NCBI GenBank assembly: GCA_036262055.1
Contig: DATAJP010000003.1
Coordinates: forward strand, 806,001-870,000
DNA from: Ignavibacteria bacterium
Lineage (GTDB): Bacteria > Bacteroidota > Ignavibacteria > Tepidaquicellales > Tepidaquicellaceae
Length of the DNA: 64,000 bases
Reading direction: 5' to 3'
The translations under genes were made by a program, and so were the position numbers. Shown in pieces: positions 34,175 through 43,174 of the stretch (positions are counted from its first letter, which is position 1; every line of letters begins with the position of its first letter). The notes under the pieces were generated by a model. The model was not told the DNA's origin. It searched no databases and saw only the letters and a list, made by a program, of their open reading frames with translations.

Positions 34175-36271
34175 TTGAAAGAAAAAAAAGCTGACACCTT
34201 AACCCAGGCAAATTCACTTTTAGAACAAGCTCAGACTGCTTTAAAGAACGAACATTTCAATGATTCTCTTGAGCTCCTCGACAAGGCTCATGCATTATAT
34301 AAAAAGGCAGATGATGATGAAGGCATAGCAAATTGTCTTGGTGACATCGGAATGATAAACTCACGCCTCGGCAACTTCAAAGTCGCTCTCGATAGTCTTC
34401 TCAAATGTGTTGAGATTCGTGAAAGATTAAATAATGAGATTCAGACAAGCAGAACATATAATCAGCTTGCAAATTGCTTTGTCAATCTCGGCGAGACCGA
34501 CGAAGCAATTAAATACTACCAGCAATCCTTAACCATAAATGAGAAAATAAATTATACGAAGGGCATAAGCACAAACAGCTTAAATCTTGGTAATTTATAT
34601 AAAGACATCGGAAAGTTCGACGATGCAACGAAATTATTTTATAAAGCTCTCGAGATTGACTTAAAAAATAATGACAAGGAAGGTCTTGCGCTTTCTTACA
34701 GCAGTATCGGGAATCTAAATGCGCATACAGGTGATTTATACTCAGCTCTGGATTTTTATTTTAAAGCATTAAACGTTCAGGAAGAACTTAACCGCAACCA
34801 GTCAAGAGCGATTACTCTCAATAACATTGGAAACGTTTACAAAAACCTTGAGGAATATGACCTTGCACTCGAGAATTATAAGAAAGCATATGACATTCTC
34901 AATTCTCTCGGAATAAAAAGATGGCTTTCGCAGATTCTTAACAATATGGGTGTGATTCACTCACTTAAAAAAGATTTTAATCAGGCATTTCTTTATCAGG
35001 AAAAATCACTTGCACTTGCAAAAGAAATCGGCGATAAGAACGCATCCGGCTATGCACTTACAAAAATCGCTGAGGTTGTATCGGAGCTGAAGCATGAAAA
35101 CCCCGATAAATATTTTGATGAAGCAATTGCAATAAATAGTGAACTGAAAAATCAGACAGGGCTTGCAAATGTTTATCTAAACATGGGAGTATATTATTTC
35201 AGAATTAAAAATTACAAAAAAGCCGAAGAGTACTTTATTTTATCACTTAAAATTTCAAAAGAAAATAAGCTTAACACGGTTTTAATTGATATTTATAAAT
35301 ATATGTCCGAATTAAGCTCGATAAAAAAAGATTTTGAGAATGCTTATGTGTATCATGAGAAATATTCGCAGATAAAAGATGCGCTATTCAAGGACGAGTA
35401 CAATAAGAGAATTTCCGACATGAAGATTAAATATGAAAAAGAAAAACAGGAAAAACTTTTATATAATGAAATCGAAGAACAAAAAAATAAGCTCGAAATT
35501 TTTTATAATGAGCTTAAGATAAAAAATGAAATTCTTCTTGAAAATGAAAAGATGCTTAAGGAGTCCAAAGAAAAAGCTGAGGAAATGAGCAAGCTCAAAT
35601 CTAATTTTCTTGCGAATATGAGTCACGAGTTAAGGACACCTATGAACGGAATTTTGGGATTATCGGTAATTTTGAAAGAGCTTTCAGGAAAAAACACTGA
35701 AGAATATGAGCTTTCAGAGACTATAAACGAAAGTGCTGAAAGATTAATGAACTCGATTAATCAGCTTCTTGAATTTTCAGAGCTTGAGAACAGTGATTAC
35801 AATCTGAAATATGCAAAGTTCAATCTGATGGATTTGATTTATGAACTGATGACAACGTTCAAGAAAAAAGCCGAGAAGAAAAAAATCAGCTTGAACCTGA
35901 TAACATCGAAACCTCTTATCATAGTCAACCTTGATAAATATGCCTTAAGAAAAATACTTGTCAACATAATAGATAATGCAATTAAGTTCACAAGCTCAAA
36001 AGGAAAGGTTGATATTATTCTTTATCAGGATGAAAATTTTTTGATTATAAAAGTTTCCGATACGGGAATCGGCATTGCTCCTGACCAGATGGAATTTATT
36101 TTTGATTCTTTCAGACAAGGAAGCGAGGGCTTAGTCAGAAAATATGAGGGTTCGGGACTCGGTCTTTCCATTACAAAAAGATTGGTTGAATCTATGAAAG
36201 GTAAAATCGAAGTTGAGAGCAAAGAAGGAAAAGGCGCAACGTTTATTATAAAGTTTAAAAAAGTTTTTTAA
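34175..36271 (+). CDS. Cytosolic TPR sensor histidine kinase
   Basis: The product is 698 aa, starting at TTG 34175, one base after the previous stop. Residues about 8-400 are TPR repeats (for example GIANCLGDIGMINSRLGNFK, LNNIGNVYKNLEEYDLALEN). Residues about 410-475 form a coiled coil. The HisKA domain carries FLANMSHELRTPMNG with phosphoacceptor His484. The HATPase has the N box NIIDNAIKF, G1 DTGIGI, F box FDSFRQ and G2 GSGLGLSI. There is no signal peptide, TM helix or receiver domain, so it senses something inside the cell, probably by protein contact through the TPRs. No response regulator gene lies beside it. Confidence 0.88.
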   Translation: MKEKKADTLTQANSLLEQAQTALKNEHFNDSLELLDKAHALYKKADDDEGIANCLGDIGMINSRLGNFKVALDSLLKCVEIRERLNNEIQTSRTYNQLANCFVNLGETDEAIKYYQQSLTINEKINYTKGISTNSLNLGNLYKDIGKFDDATKLFYKALEIDLKNNDKEGLALSYSSIGNLNAHTGDLYSALDFYFKALNVQEELNRNQSRAITLNNIGNVYKNLEEYDLALENYKKAYDILNSLGIKRWLSQILNNMGVIHSLKKDFNQAFLYQEKSLALAKEIGDKNASGYALTKIAEVVSELKHENPDKYFDEAIAINSELKNQTGLANVYLNMGVYYFRIKNYKKAEEYFILSLKISKENKLNTVLIDIYKYMSELSSIKKDFENAYVYHEKYSQIKDALFKDEYNKRISDMKIKYEKEKQEKLLYNEIEEQKNKLEIFYNELKIKNEILLENEKMLKESKEKAEEMSKLKSNFLANMSHELRTPMNGILGLSVILKELSGKNTEEYELSETINESAERLMNSINQLLEFSELENSDYNLKYAKFNLMDLIYELMTTFKKKAEKKKISLNLITSKPLIIVNLDKYALRKILVNIIDNAIKFTSSKGKVDIILYQDENFLIIKVSDTGIGIAPDQMEFIFDSFRQGSEGLVRKYEGSGLGLSITKRLVESMKGKIEVESKEGKGATFIIKFKKVF

Positions 36272-36280
36272 TCCACGAAA

Positions 36281-36604
36281 TTATTTCGTTACGAATTTCA
36301 ATCCTGCAATTCCCGCTACTATCAGAAGTATAAAAACAATCCGCAAAACATCCTTTGATTCGTTGAATAAAAACATTCCAAGTATTGCCGTGCCGATTGC
36401 TCCGATGCCTGTCCATACTGCATAAGCCGTTCCCACAGGCAATGATTTTAATGAGTACGCAAGGAGGAGCATACTAATTGCAAGCGTGATAATGGTAAAA
36501 ATGCTCCATCCGAGTTTTGTGAAACCTTCGGAATATTTCAATCCGATTGCCCAACAGACTTCAAAAAGTCCCGCGATGATGAGTATAAGCCATTGGATGT
36601 TCAT
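36281..36604 (-). CDS. sugE: SMR-family exporter, SugE/Gdx type
   Basis: The product is 107 aa with four TM helices. The substrate Glu sits in [18 protein letters not shown] (Glu15), and the signature [20 protein letters not shown] is characteristic of the SugE/Gdx branch, which exports guanidinium in exchange for protons, rather than the EmrE multidrug branch. No guanidine riboswitch is recognisable in the 90 bp upstream, which instead hold the REPIN-like element and the end of truncated clpB. Length is normal. The inner-membrane protein probably acts as an antiparallel dimer. Confidence 0.88.
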   Translation of the reverse strand: MNIQWLILIIAGLFEVCWAIGLKYSEGFTKLGWSIFTIITLAISMLLLAYSLKSLPVGTAYAVWTGIGAIGTAILGMFLFNESKDVLRIVFILLIVAGIAGLKFVTK

Positions 36605-36637
36605 CTCGAATATTTAATCTTTGTAAATAATTATTTA

Positions 36638-36687
36638 GTACGACAGGCATTCTTGCCTGTCGGGACAGACAGGAATGTCTGTCCTAC
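36638..36687. repeat. REPIN-like double palindrome
   Basis: The order is GTAC, GACAGGCATTCTTGCCTGTC, GG, GACAGACAGGAATGTCTGTC, CTAC. Two 20-bp hairpins stand side by side with a GTA(C/G)-type tetranucleotide at each outer edge. This is the layout of REP doublets moved by RAYT transposases. No RAYT gene is in the window. Confidence 0.65.
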
Positions 36688-36696
36688 CAACTAAAA

Positions 36697-38010
36697 CTAC
36701 AATTCCCTCTTTAGTGCCTCTCGTTCGATTTCAAGCTGTTTAATTTTTCGTTCAATGGTATCGAGTTCTTCAGGCATTGAATCTATTTCAATTCGAAGCT
36801 TTGAAGCAGCTTCATCGACTAAATCGATTGCTTTATCCGGCAAAAATCTATCGGCAATGTATCTGTCGGATAGTTGCGCGGCGGCAACAATTGCGCCGTC
36901 AGTTATTCTAACACCGTGATGAACTTCATATTTTTCTTTTAAACCGCGAAGAATCGTTATTGTGTCCTCAACATCGGGTTGTGCTACAAATACCGGCTGG
37001 AATCTTCTTTCAAGCGCAGGGTCTTTCTCTATGTATTTTCTATATTCATCAAGAGTCGTTGCCCCGATACAGCGCAAGTCCCCTCTTGCAAGTTCAGGCT
37101 TAAGCATGTTAGATGCATCCATTGAGCCTTCCGATGCGCCTGCGCCGACTACAGTATGAAGCTCATCAATGAACAAAATTATTTTTCCTTCGGATTCTTT
37201 CACTTCCTTGAGAACAGCTTTAAGTCGCTCTTCAAACTGCCCTCGATATTGAGCGCCTGCTATGAGCGCAGCCATATCCAAAGCAATAATTTGTCTGTCA
37301 CGCAAATTTTCAGGAATGTCCCCCTGAATTATCCTGTGAGCAATGCCCTCTGCGATTGCAGTCTTGCCGACACCCGGCTCGCCGATGAGAACAGGATTGT
37401 TTTTAGTCCTGCGTGAAAGCACCTGAAGCACTCTGCGGATTTCTTCATCGCGTCCGATTACAGGGTCAAGCTTTCCTTTTGCAGCAAGCTCGTTTAAGTT
37501 GCGTCCGTATTTTTGAAGCGCCTGAAAAGTTTCTTCAGGATTTTGTCCCGTTACTCTTCCGGAACCGCGAACATCTTTTAAAACTTTTAGTATATTATTT
37601 TTATTTGCACCTTCGGTTCGAAGCAGTTCCCCTATTTTACTTCTTTTATTTTCAGCAATGCCTAATAATAAATGTTCAATGGAAACATATTCATCTTTCA
37701 TTGCAGATGCTTCCTTAGAAGCTGCATCGAGAACATCAGAGGTATCTCTTGAAATTGTTGCGCTGCCTGCGCTTGCACCTGAAACTTTAGGGAATGCACG
37801 GATAAATTCCTCATTACGTGAAGCCATTAAATCTTTATTTACTCCAAGCTTCATCAAGATTGAGGAAGTTATTCCTGCAGGGTCTTTAATTAATGCTGCA
37901 AATAAATGTTCGGGTTCGATTTGCTGATTTGAATTGTCAGCAGCAATCTGCTGAGCTTCCTGAAGGGCTTCCTGAGATTTTAGCGTGAGTTTATTGAAAT
38001 TAAATGCCAT
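36697..38010 (-). pseudogene. clpB: Truncated ClpB chaperone (N domain and first ATPase only)
   Basis: The frame matches ClpB from its true start ([19 protein letters not shown]). It covers the Clp N domain (about 1-150), the first AAA+ domain with Walker A GEPGVGKT and Walker B LFIDELHT, and the first part of the coiled-coil M domain ([17 protein letters not shown]). It then stops after 437 residues, where ClpB normally runs to about 860. The rest of the M domain and the second ATPase are absent from the following sequence. The REPIN-like palindrome begins 10 bp after the stop. The protein could still fold as an N-NBD1 fragment, but disaggregase activity with ClpB's normal two-ring mechanism is not expected. 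A complete clpB may exist elsewhere in the genome. Confidence 0.85.
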
Positions 38011-38086
38011 ATTTATTGTCGAATTAATGTATTTATGTAAATATAATTAACTGTAAGATTTATGTATATATACATATTTTAACAGT

Positions 38087-38914
38087 ATGTTCGATGCTAC
38101 AGTTGTAATTTCGGTATATAATAAGGTTCGTGAGCTCGAACTTGTTCTTTCAGGACTTAAAATTCAGACCGTTAAAAATTTTGAAATAATAATTGCTGAC
38201 GACGGCTCAGCTGACGAAATGAAAAAGTTTATTAGTGGCTACAACAGTAGTTCAAGTTTATCCATTAATCACGTCTGGCAAGAGGATGACGGATTTCGCA
38301 AGAACAAAATTTTAAATGAATCAATCAGGCAGGCGAAAGCGCATTATATGATTTTTATTGACGGCGATTGCATTCCGCATAGTGATTTTGTGAACTCGCA
38401 TCTACAAAATAAAGAAAAAGATGCAGTGCTTGGAGGAAGAAGAGTATATCTTGGTGAAAGAGTTTCGGAAAGCTTAACTCCCGAACTCATTGAAAAAAAA
38501 TATCTCGAGAGAAAAAATATCACGGTGTATATAGATAATTTTCTGAAAAAGAAAACGAGTACTTATGCACTTGAAGAAGGATTGCTGATAAAAAATAAAA
38601 TGGTGAGAGATACGATTTTGAGAAAGGACATTCATTTGCTTGGCTCAAATTTTTCTTTACATAGAGATGCCTTGATTAAGATAAACGGCTTTGATGAAAA
38701 TTATATAGGTCCGGGGATTGGCGAAGACACTGATATTGAATTCAGATTGCGCAAAGCCGGATATAAAATGAAATCAGTCCGCAATCTTGCAATTCAATAT
38801 CATTTATATCATCCTAAGACAAAAGAAGAGCATAAAAATTTGAAATACTTTAATGAAGAAGTAAAACAAAGAGATGATTTTATGTGCCAAAATGGATTAA
38901 CTAAAACCGCTTAA
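38087..38914 (+). CDS. Family 2 glycosyltransferase (surface glycan)
   Basis: The 275-aa product has a GT-A fold: ATVVISVYNKVRELELVLSG at the N-terminus, IIIADDGSADE for nucleotide-sugar binding, MIFIDGDCIPH as the DxD metal site (about 95-97), and GFDENYIGPGIGEDTDIEFR, typical of the C-terminal part of galactosyl- or chondroitin-type transferases. It opens a six-gene plus-strand operon whose members overlap or touch. It probably adds a sugar to an LPS core or glycolipid on the cytoplasmic side. Donor and acceptor are unknown. Confidence 0.88.
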   Translation: MFDATVVISVYNKVRELELVLSGLKIQTVKNFEIIIADDGSADEMKKFISGYNSSSSLSINHVWQEDDGFRKNKILNESIRQAKAHYMIFIDGDCIPHSDFVNSHLQNKEKDAVLGGRRVYLGERVSESLTPELIEKKYLERKNITVYIDNFLKKKTSTYALEEGLLIKNKMVRDTILRKDIHLLGSNFSLHRDALIKINGFDENYIGPGIGEDTDIEFRLRKAGYKMKSVRNLAIQYHLYHPKTKEEHKNLKYFNEEVKQRDDFMCQNGLTKTA

Positions 38915-39726
38915 TGAAACTATCAGTTATAATACTCACATACAACAGCGGTGAATATCTCGAGCGGTGTTTAAACAGCGTAAAGTGGGCAGATGAAATT
39001 ATTGTAATAGATTCATTCAGTAAAGATAATACTCTTGAGCTTCTCAACAAGTTTGATGTTAAGCTTGAGCAAAAAGAATATTTAGGTTACAGCAGACAGC
39101 TTGAATATGGAATCAGGAAAGCTTCTAACGAGTGGATTTTAGTTTTGGATCACGATGAAGAGCTCAGTCCTGAATTAATCTCAGAAATACAAAATTTGGA
39201 TGCAAACTCTCTAAGTAATTACTGCGGTTTTGAAATTAACAGGCAGGTATATTTTCTCGGGAAATGGATATCTCATGGCGGGTGGTATCCCGATTATCAA
39301 TTCAGGTTATTCAATAAAAGAAAAATTAAGTTCAATCATCTTGAAGTGCATGGTTCGGTTCGTCCAAATGGTACGGCAGGAAAGCTTCAAAACAAGATTT
39401 ATCATTACACATATTCAAATTTATTTGCATATCTTGAAAGAATAAATAGCTATACATCATTGCACGTTTCCGAAAGGATAGATAAAAACAAAAAATTTAA
39501 ATGGTATAAGTTAATTTTAAATCCTCTATCAACTTTTTTGAGAATGTTTATCGGGCAAAAAGGTTATAAGGATAAAATGCAGGGATTTATTCTTGCATTA
39601 TATTCTGCCATTTATAATTTAGTTTTGTATTCAAAACTTTGGGAATATCAGTATTCAGCTGCAAATAAACTGGAGCTTCCACCGATTACCGTTTCCGATT
39701 TTCAAAAGCAAAAAAGCCGGGTCTGA
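38914..39726 (+). CDS. Family 2 glycosyltransferase, WaaE/KdtX-like
   Basis: The 270-aa product starts at ATG 38914, sharing one base with the previous stop codon. It carries LSVIILTYNSGEYLERCLNS, IIVIDSFSKDNT and the conserved WILVLDHDEELSPEL. The segment FLGKWISHGGWYPDYQFRLF is the signature of the LPS-core beta-1,4-glucosyltransferase (WaaE) group. A membrane-proximal helix near the C-terminus (FILALYSAIYNLVLY) suggests peripheral inner-membrane attachment. It is a paralogue of the next gene. Confidence 0.87.
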   Translation: MKLSVIILTYNSGEYLERCLNSVKWADEIIVIDSFSKDNTLELLNKFDVKLEQKEYLGYSRQLEYGIRKASNEWILVLDHDEELSPELISEIQNLDANSLSNYCGFEINRQVYFLGKWISHGGWYPDYQFRLFNKRKIKFNHLEVHGSVRPNGTAGKLQNKIYHYTYSNLFAYLERINSYTSLHVSERIDKNKKFKWYKLILNPLSTFLRMFIGQKGYKDKMQGFILALYSAIYNLVLYSKLWEYQYSAANKLELPPITVSDFQKQKSRV

Positions 39727-39728
39727 TT

Positions 39729-40487
39729 ATGCAAAAAATTTCCGGTATTATAATCTGTAAAAACGAAGAAAAGAACATTGAAGAGTGTTTGAAAAGCATT
39801 CAATGGTTCGATGAAATCGTGGTTGTTGATTCAGGAAGCACCGATAAAACAGTTGAGATAGCAAAAAAATATACGGATAAGTTTTTTTTTAATGAGTGGA
39901 AAGGATTTTCCAATCAAAGAAAATTTGCATTAACGAAAGTCTCAAATGACTGGGTGTTTGTTCTTGATGCCGATGAAAGATGCACGGGTGATTTAGCAAC
40001 TGAAATAAAAACAATTTTGTCACCGGCTAATTTACAGACAAAAGGGTTTTATATTCCGCGCAAAAGTTTTTTTCTTAATAAATGGGTAAAGCACTGCGGA
40101 TGGTATCCTGATTATAAATTAAGATTATTTGATAAAAATTTTGTGAAAATCACTGACCGACTTGTTCACGAGGGTTATGAAGTAAAAGGTGATACCGGAA
40201 AATTAAAAAATGATATTTTGCATTATACTGTAAATTCAATTTCAGAATTTACGGAGAAGATAAATCATTATTCCTCCCTGTCAGCAATTGAAAAATCAAA
40301 TAAGAAAAAAATTACTTTTTTATATTTATTTTTCATTCCGTCTTTTGAATTCATTAAAAAGTTTGTCTTCCAGGCAGGATTTCTTGAAGGAATAACAGGC
40401 TTGATGGTTTCATATTTTCACATGATAACAAAACTTTTGACATATATGAAGATGCGTGAAATACAAAATAAACCTGAAGCTAAATGA
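39729..40487 (+). CDS. Family 2 glycosyltransferase, WaaE/KdtX-like
   Basis: The 252-aa product has the same layout as the preceding gene: ISGIIICKNEEKNIEECLKS, IVVVDSGSTDKT, WVFVLDADERCTGDL and FLNKWVKHCGWYPDYKLRLF. The HCGWYPD motif is closer to standard WaaE than the upstream paralogue. Its stop overlaps the start of the ABC flippase gene by four bases (ATGA). It probably transfers glucose or a related sugar to the inner LPS core. The donor is unverified. Confidence 0.88.
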   Translation: MQKISGIIICKNEEKNIEECLKSIQWFDEIVVVDSGSTDKTVEIAKKYTDKFFFNEWKGFSNQRKFALTKVSNDWVFVLDADERCTGDLATEIKTILSPANLQTKGFYIPRKSFFLNKWVKHCGWYPDYKLRLFDKNFVKITDRLVHEGYEVKGDTGKLKNDILHYTVNSISEFTEKINHYSSLSAIEKSNKKKITFLYLFFIPSFEFIKKFVFQAGFLEGITGLMVSYFHMITKLLTYMKMREIQNKPEAK

Positions 40488-42316
40488 AAATTTACAGAAG
40501 AATATTCAGATACGTAAAGCCGTATTTTAAGAAGCTGATGCTGTCAAATGTTTTTACGGTGCTGACTGTCATCTTCAACCTTCTCTCATTAATGATGATT
40601 TTTCCGTTTATTGATTTATTGTTTAAAGAAACTCCGACCGTTGCGCCCTCACAGGTAACATCTGTCTTTGACATTAAGGACATGATTGTAAATTATTTCG
40701 GACAGATTGTAACGCAATATGATAAGCTTGATGTTCTGAAATATTTATGTTTGCTGATTCTCATCACATTCGCGTTAAAAAATCTTTTCAGTTACCTGCA
40801 GTCATATTATATGGCGTTTGTCGAACAAGGAATTCTAAAAGATTTGAGATTCGACTTATATAAACATTACCTTGAATTACCTCTGAGCTTTTTCACAGAA
40901 GAGCGCAAAGGAAATTTAATATCGCGTATAATAAATGACATTCAGATTATAAAAGACTCGGTGATAGCAGTTATGAACAGCTTGTTCCGCGACCCTCCGA
41001 CGATAATCGTGTTTTCGATTGTATTATTTTTATTCAACTGGAAACTGACACTTATAATTTTTCTTCTTTCACCGGTAACAGCTTTTATTTTAAGTAAAAT
41101 CGGCAACTCGCTGAAGCGAAGCAGCAGAAAGTCACAGGAAAAGATTTCCGATATTACATCTACACTCGATGAAACGCTTGGCGCTATCAGGATAGTGAAG
41201 GCATTCGGAATGGAAAATTATGAGAAGAAAAAATTCAATGAGGAAAATAATTCTTATTTTGATTTGATGGTAAAGATTTTCAGGAAAAGAGCATTAGCTT
41301 CACCTATATCGGAAACAATTGGAGTTCTTACCATAGTTATTATTCTTTATTTCTTTGGACAGGAAATTCTTTTAGGGCAAAGTGACATGACGCCGGGAGG
41401 ATTTATTTTTTATCTTGCAGTGTTTTTTCAGATGATGCCTTCGCTGAAACTTTTCGGACAAGTTTTTAACAGCTACAAAGAAGGTTCTGCGGCTGCAGAG
41501 AGAGTTTTTGACCTTCTTGATACGGAAACAAAAATAAAAGATGCACCTGATGCAGTTGAGCTGAAAGAGTTCAAGAATAATATCGAGTTCAAAGATGCTT
41601 CATTTAAATATGAGAGAAGTGATTACATACTTAAAAATATAAATCTTGAAGTTAAGAAAGGACAAATCATTGCCATTGTTGGTCCAAGCGGTGCGGGAAA
41701 GACTTCGCTTGTAGATTTGATTCCGAGATTTTATGATTTAACTGAAGGAAATTTATTTTTTGACGGAACAAACATTAAAAAGATTAAGATTGAATCGCTC
41801 AGAAGTTTGATGGGCATTGTAAATCAGGAAACGATTTTGTTTAATGATACTGTTCAAAATAATATTGCTTATGGTGAAAATGAAATTCCAATTGAAAAAA
41901 TTGTTGAAGCTGCAAAGGCTGCCAACGCGCATAAGTTCATCGAAAAACTGTCGAACGGTTATGATACATTAATCGGTGACCGCGGAGTAAAACTTTCCGG
42001 CGGTGAAAGACAGCGATTATCTATTGCAAGAGCACTCTTGAAAAATCCTCCGATACTTATTCTGGATGAAGCAACGTCTGCGCTCGATACGGAATCTGAA
42101 ATACTTGTCCAGCAGGCAATTGAAACCCTTATGCAGGGCAGAACTTCAATTGTTATTGCTCACCGTCTTTCGACAATACAAAATGCAGACAAGATAATTG
42201 TTCTTGAAAGAGGAAAAATTGTAGAAACCGGAACGCATCAGGAACTGCTTCTCACAAGCGGGCTTTACAAAAAACTTTATAACATGCAGTTCAGATTTCA
42301 GGAAACAAATTTATGA
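40484..42316 (+). CDS. MsbA-like ABC lipid exporter (TM and ATPase fused)
   Basis: The product is 610 aa. The N-terminal half (about 15-320) has six TM helices of the ABC type I exporter fold. The C-terminal ATPase has Walker A GPSGAGKTS (about 405), signature LSGGERQRLSIARALL, Walker B ILILDEATSAL and an H-loop IAHRLSTI. Length and context in a glycan operon favour flipping of lipid A-core or another lipid-linked glycan across the inner membrane. Drug export is a less likely alternative. Four-base overlaps on both sides indicate translational coupling with its glycosyltransferase neighbours. Confidence 0.88.
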   Translation: MKIYRRIFRYVKPYFKKLMLSNVFTVLTVIFNLLSLMMIFPFIDLLFKETPTVAPSQVTSVFDIKDMIVNYFGQIVTQYDKLDVLKYLCLLILITFALKNLFSYLQSYYMAFVEQGILKDLRFDLYKHYLELPLSFFTEERKGNLISRIINDIQIIKDSVIAVMNSLFRDPPTIIVFSIVLFLFNWKLTLIIFLLSPVTAFILSKIGNSLKRSSRKSQEKISDITSTLDETLGAIRIVKAFGMENYEKKKFNEENNSYFDLMVKIFRKRALASPISETIGVLTIVIILYFFGQEILLGQSDMTPGGFIFYLAVFFQMMPSLKLFGQVFNSYKEGSAAAERVFDLLDTETKIKDAPDAVELKEFKNNIEFKDASFKYERSDYILKNINLEVKKGQIIAIVGPSGAGKTSLVDLIPRFYDLTEGNLFFDGTNIKKIKIESLRSLMGIVNQETILFNDTVQNNIAYGENEIPIEKIVEAAKAANAHKFIEKLSNGYDTLIGDRGVKLSGGERQRLSIARALLKNPPILILDEATSALDTESEILVQQAIETLMQGRTSIVIAHRLSTIQNADKIIVLERGKIVETGTHQELLLTSGLYKKLYNMQFRFQETNL

Positions 42317-43170
42317 GAGTTTCCGGATTTACGATTATTAGAAACGGGATTATGTATGTTTATCCGTTTAAGGAAGCCATTCTTTCCATTCTTCCCTTAT
42401 GCGATGAGATGATTATTAACGTTGGTAAGTCAAAGGATGGAACTCTTGAAGCAGTTAAATCAATCGCTGAAACAATTAATGACAAGAAGATAAAAATTTT
42501 TGAAAGCGAATGGGATGACAAGCTGAAGGACGGATTGGTTTTATCCGAAGAAACTAATAAAGCATTAAAAAAATGTTCCGGCGATTGGTGCTTTTATATT
42601 CAGTCGGATGAAGTCTTGCATGAAAAATATTATCCTGTAGTCCGTAATGCGATGGAAAAATATTTGAATGAGGAAAAAGTTGAGGGATTAAGATTCAGAT
42701 ATAAACATTTTTACGGAAGCTATGACTACTATCAGGATAATTACCGGAAATGGTACCCAAAAGAATCACGGGTCATCAGAAGAAGAGATGACATAGTTTC
42801 ATGGGGTGATGCGATGGATTTCAGGCATAAAGATGGGAGCAAGCTGTTTGTCAAAGATATTAATGCAGAGATTTATCATTACGGTTGGGTTCGTCCGCCT
42901 GAAAAGCTTATTAAAAAACGAATAGACTTTGAGCTGCTATATAATGATTCTGAGAAAATTCAGGAAAAAATTTCAAAGCTTCAGAATTATGATGAAATTG
43001 GCAATCTGAAAAAATTTAATGAACCGCATCCTGAAGTTATGAAGGAACGCATAGCAGAAAGCCGTTGGAATTTTGATGCTCAATTAGACAAACAAAAACC
43101 CGATTGGATAAGAAAAATTCTGATTTTTTTTCATCCGGTAACTAAAAGACTTAAGAAAATTTTCAACTAA
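42313..43170 (+). CDS. Glycosyltransferase-like protein, GT2-related
   Basis: The 285-aa product starts at ATG 42313 inside the flippase stop. A GT-A type N-terminus is visible (VSGFTIIRNGIMYVYPFKEA, IINVGKSKDGTLE, WCFYIQSDEVLHEKYYP, where QSDE stands in place of a DxD). The middle part contains FRYKHFYGSYDYY and the end is basic. The family occurs in LPS and capsule clusters; activity is inferred from fold and position. The absence of a canonical DxD leaves open a metal-independent mechanism. Confidence 0.75.
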   Translation: MRVSGFTIIRNGIMYVYPFKEAILSILPLCDEMIINVGKSKDGTLEAVKSIAETINDKKIKIFESEWDDKLKDGLVLSEETNKALKKCSGDWCFYIQSDEVLHEKYYPVVRNAMEKYLNEEKVEGLRFRYKHFYGSYDYYQDNYRKWYPKESRVIRRRDDIVSWGDAMDFRHKDGSKLFVKDINAEIYHYGWVRPPEKLIKKRIDFELLYNDSEKIQEKISKLQNYDEIGNLKKFNEPHPEVMKERIAESRWNFDAQLDKQKPDWIRKILIFFHPVTKRLKKIFN

Positions 43171-43174
43171 ACGA

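Noticed and set aside
36605-36637. Guanidine (ykkC-type) riboswitch upstream of sugE
   Set aside because: None of the conserved ACGR-type motifs or stems is present in the short leader.
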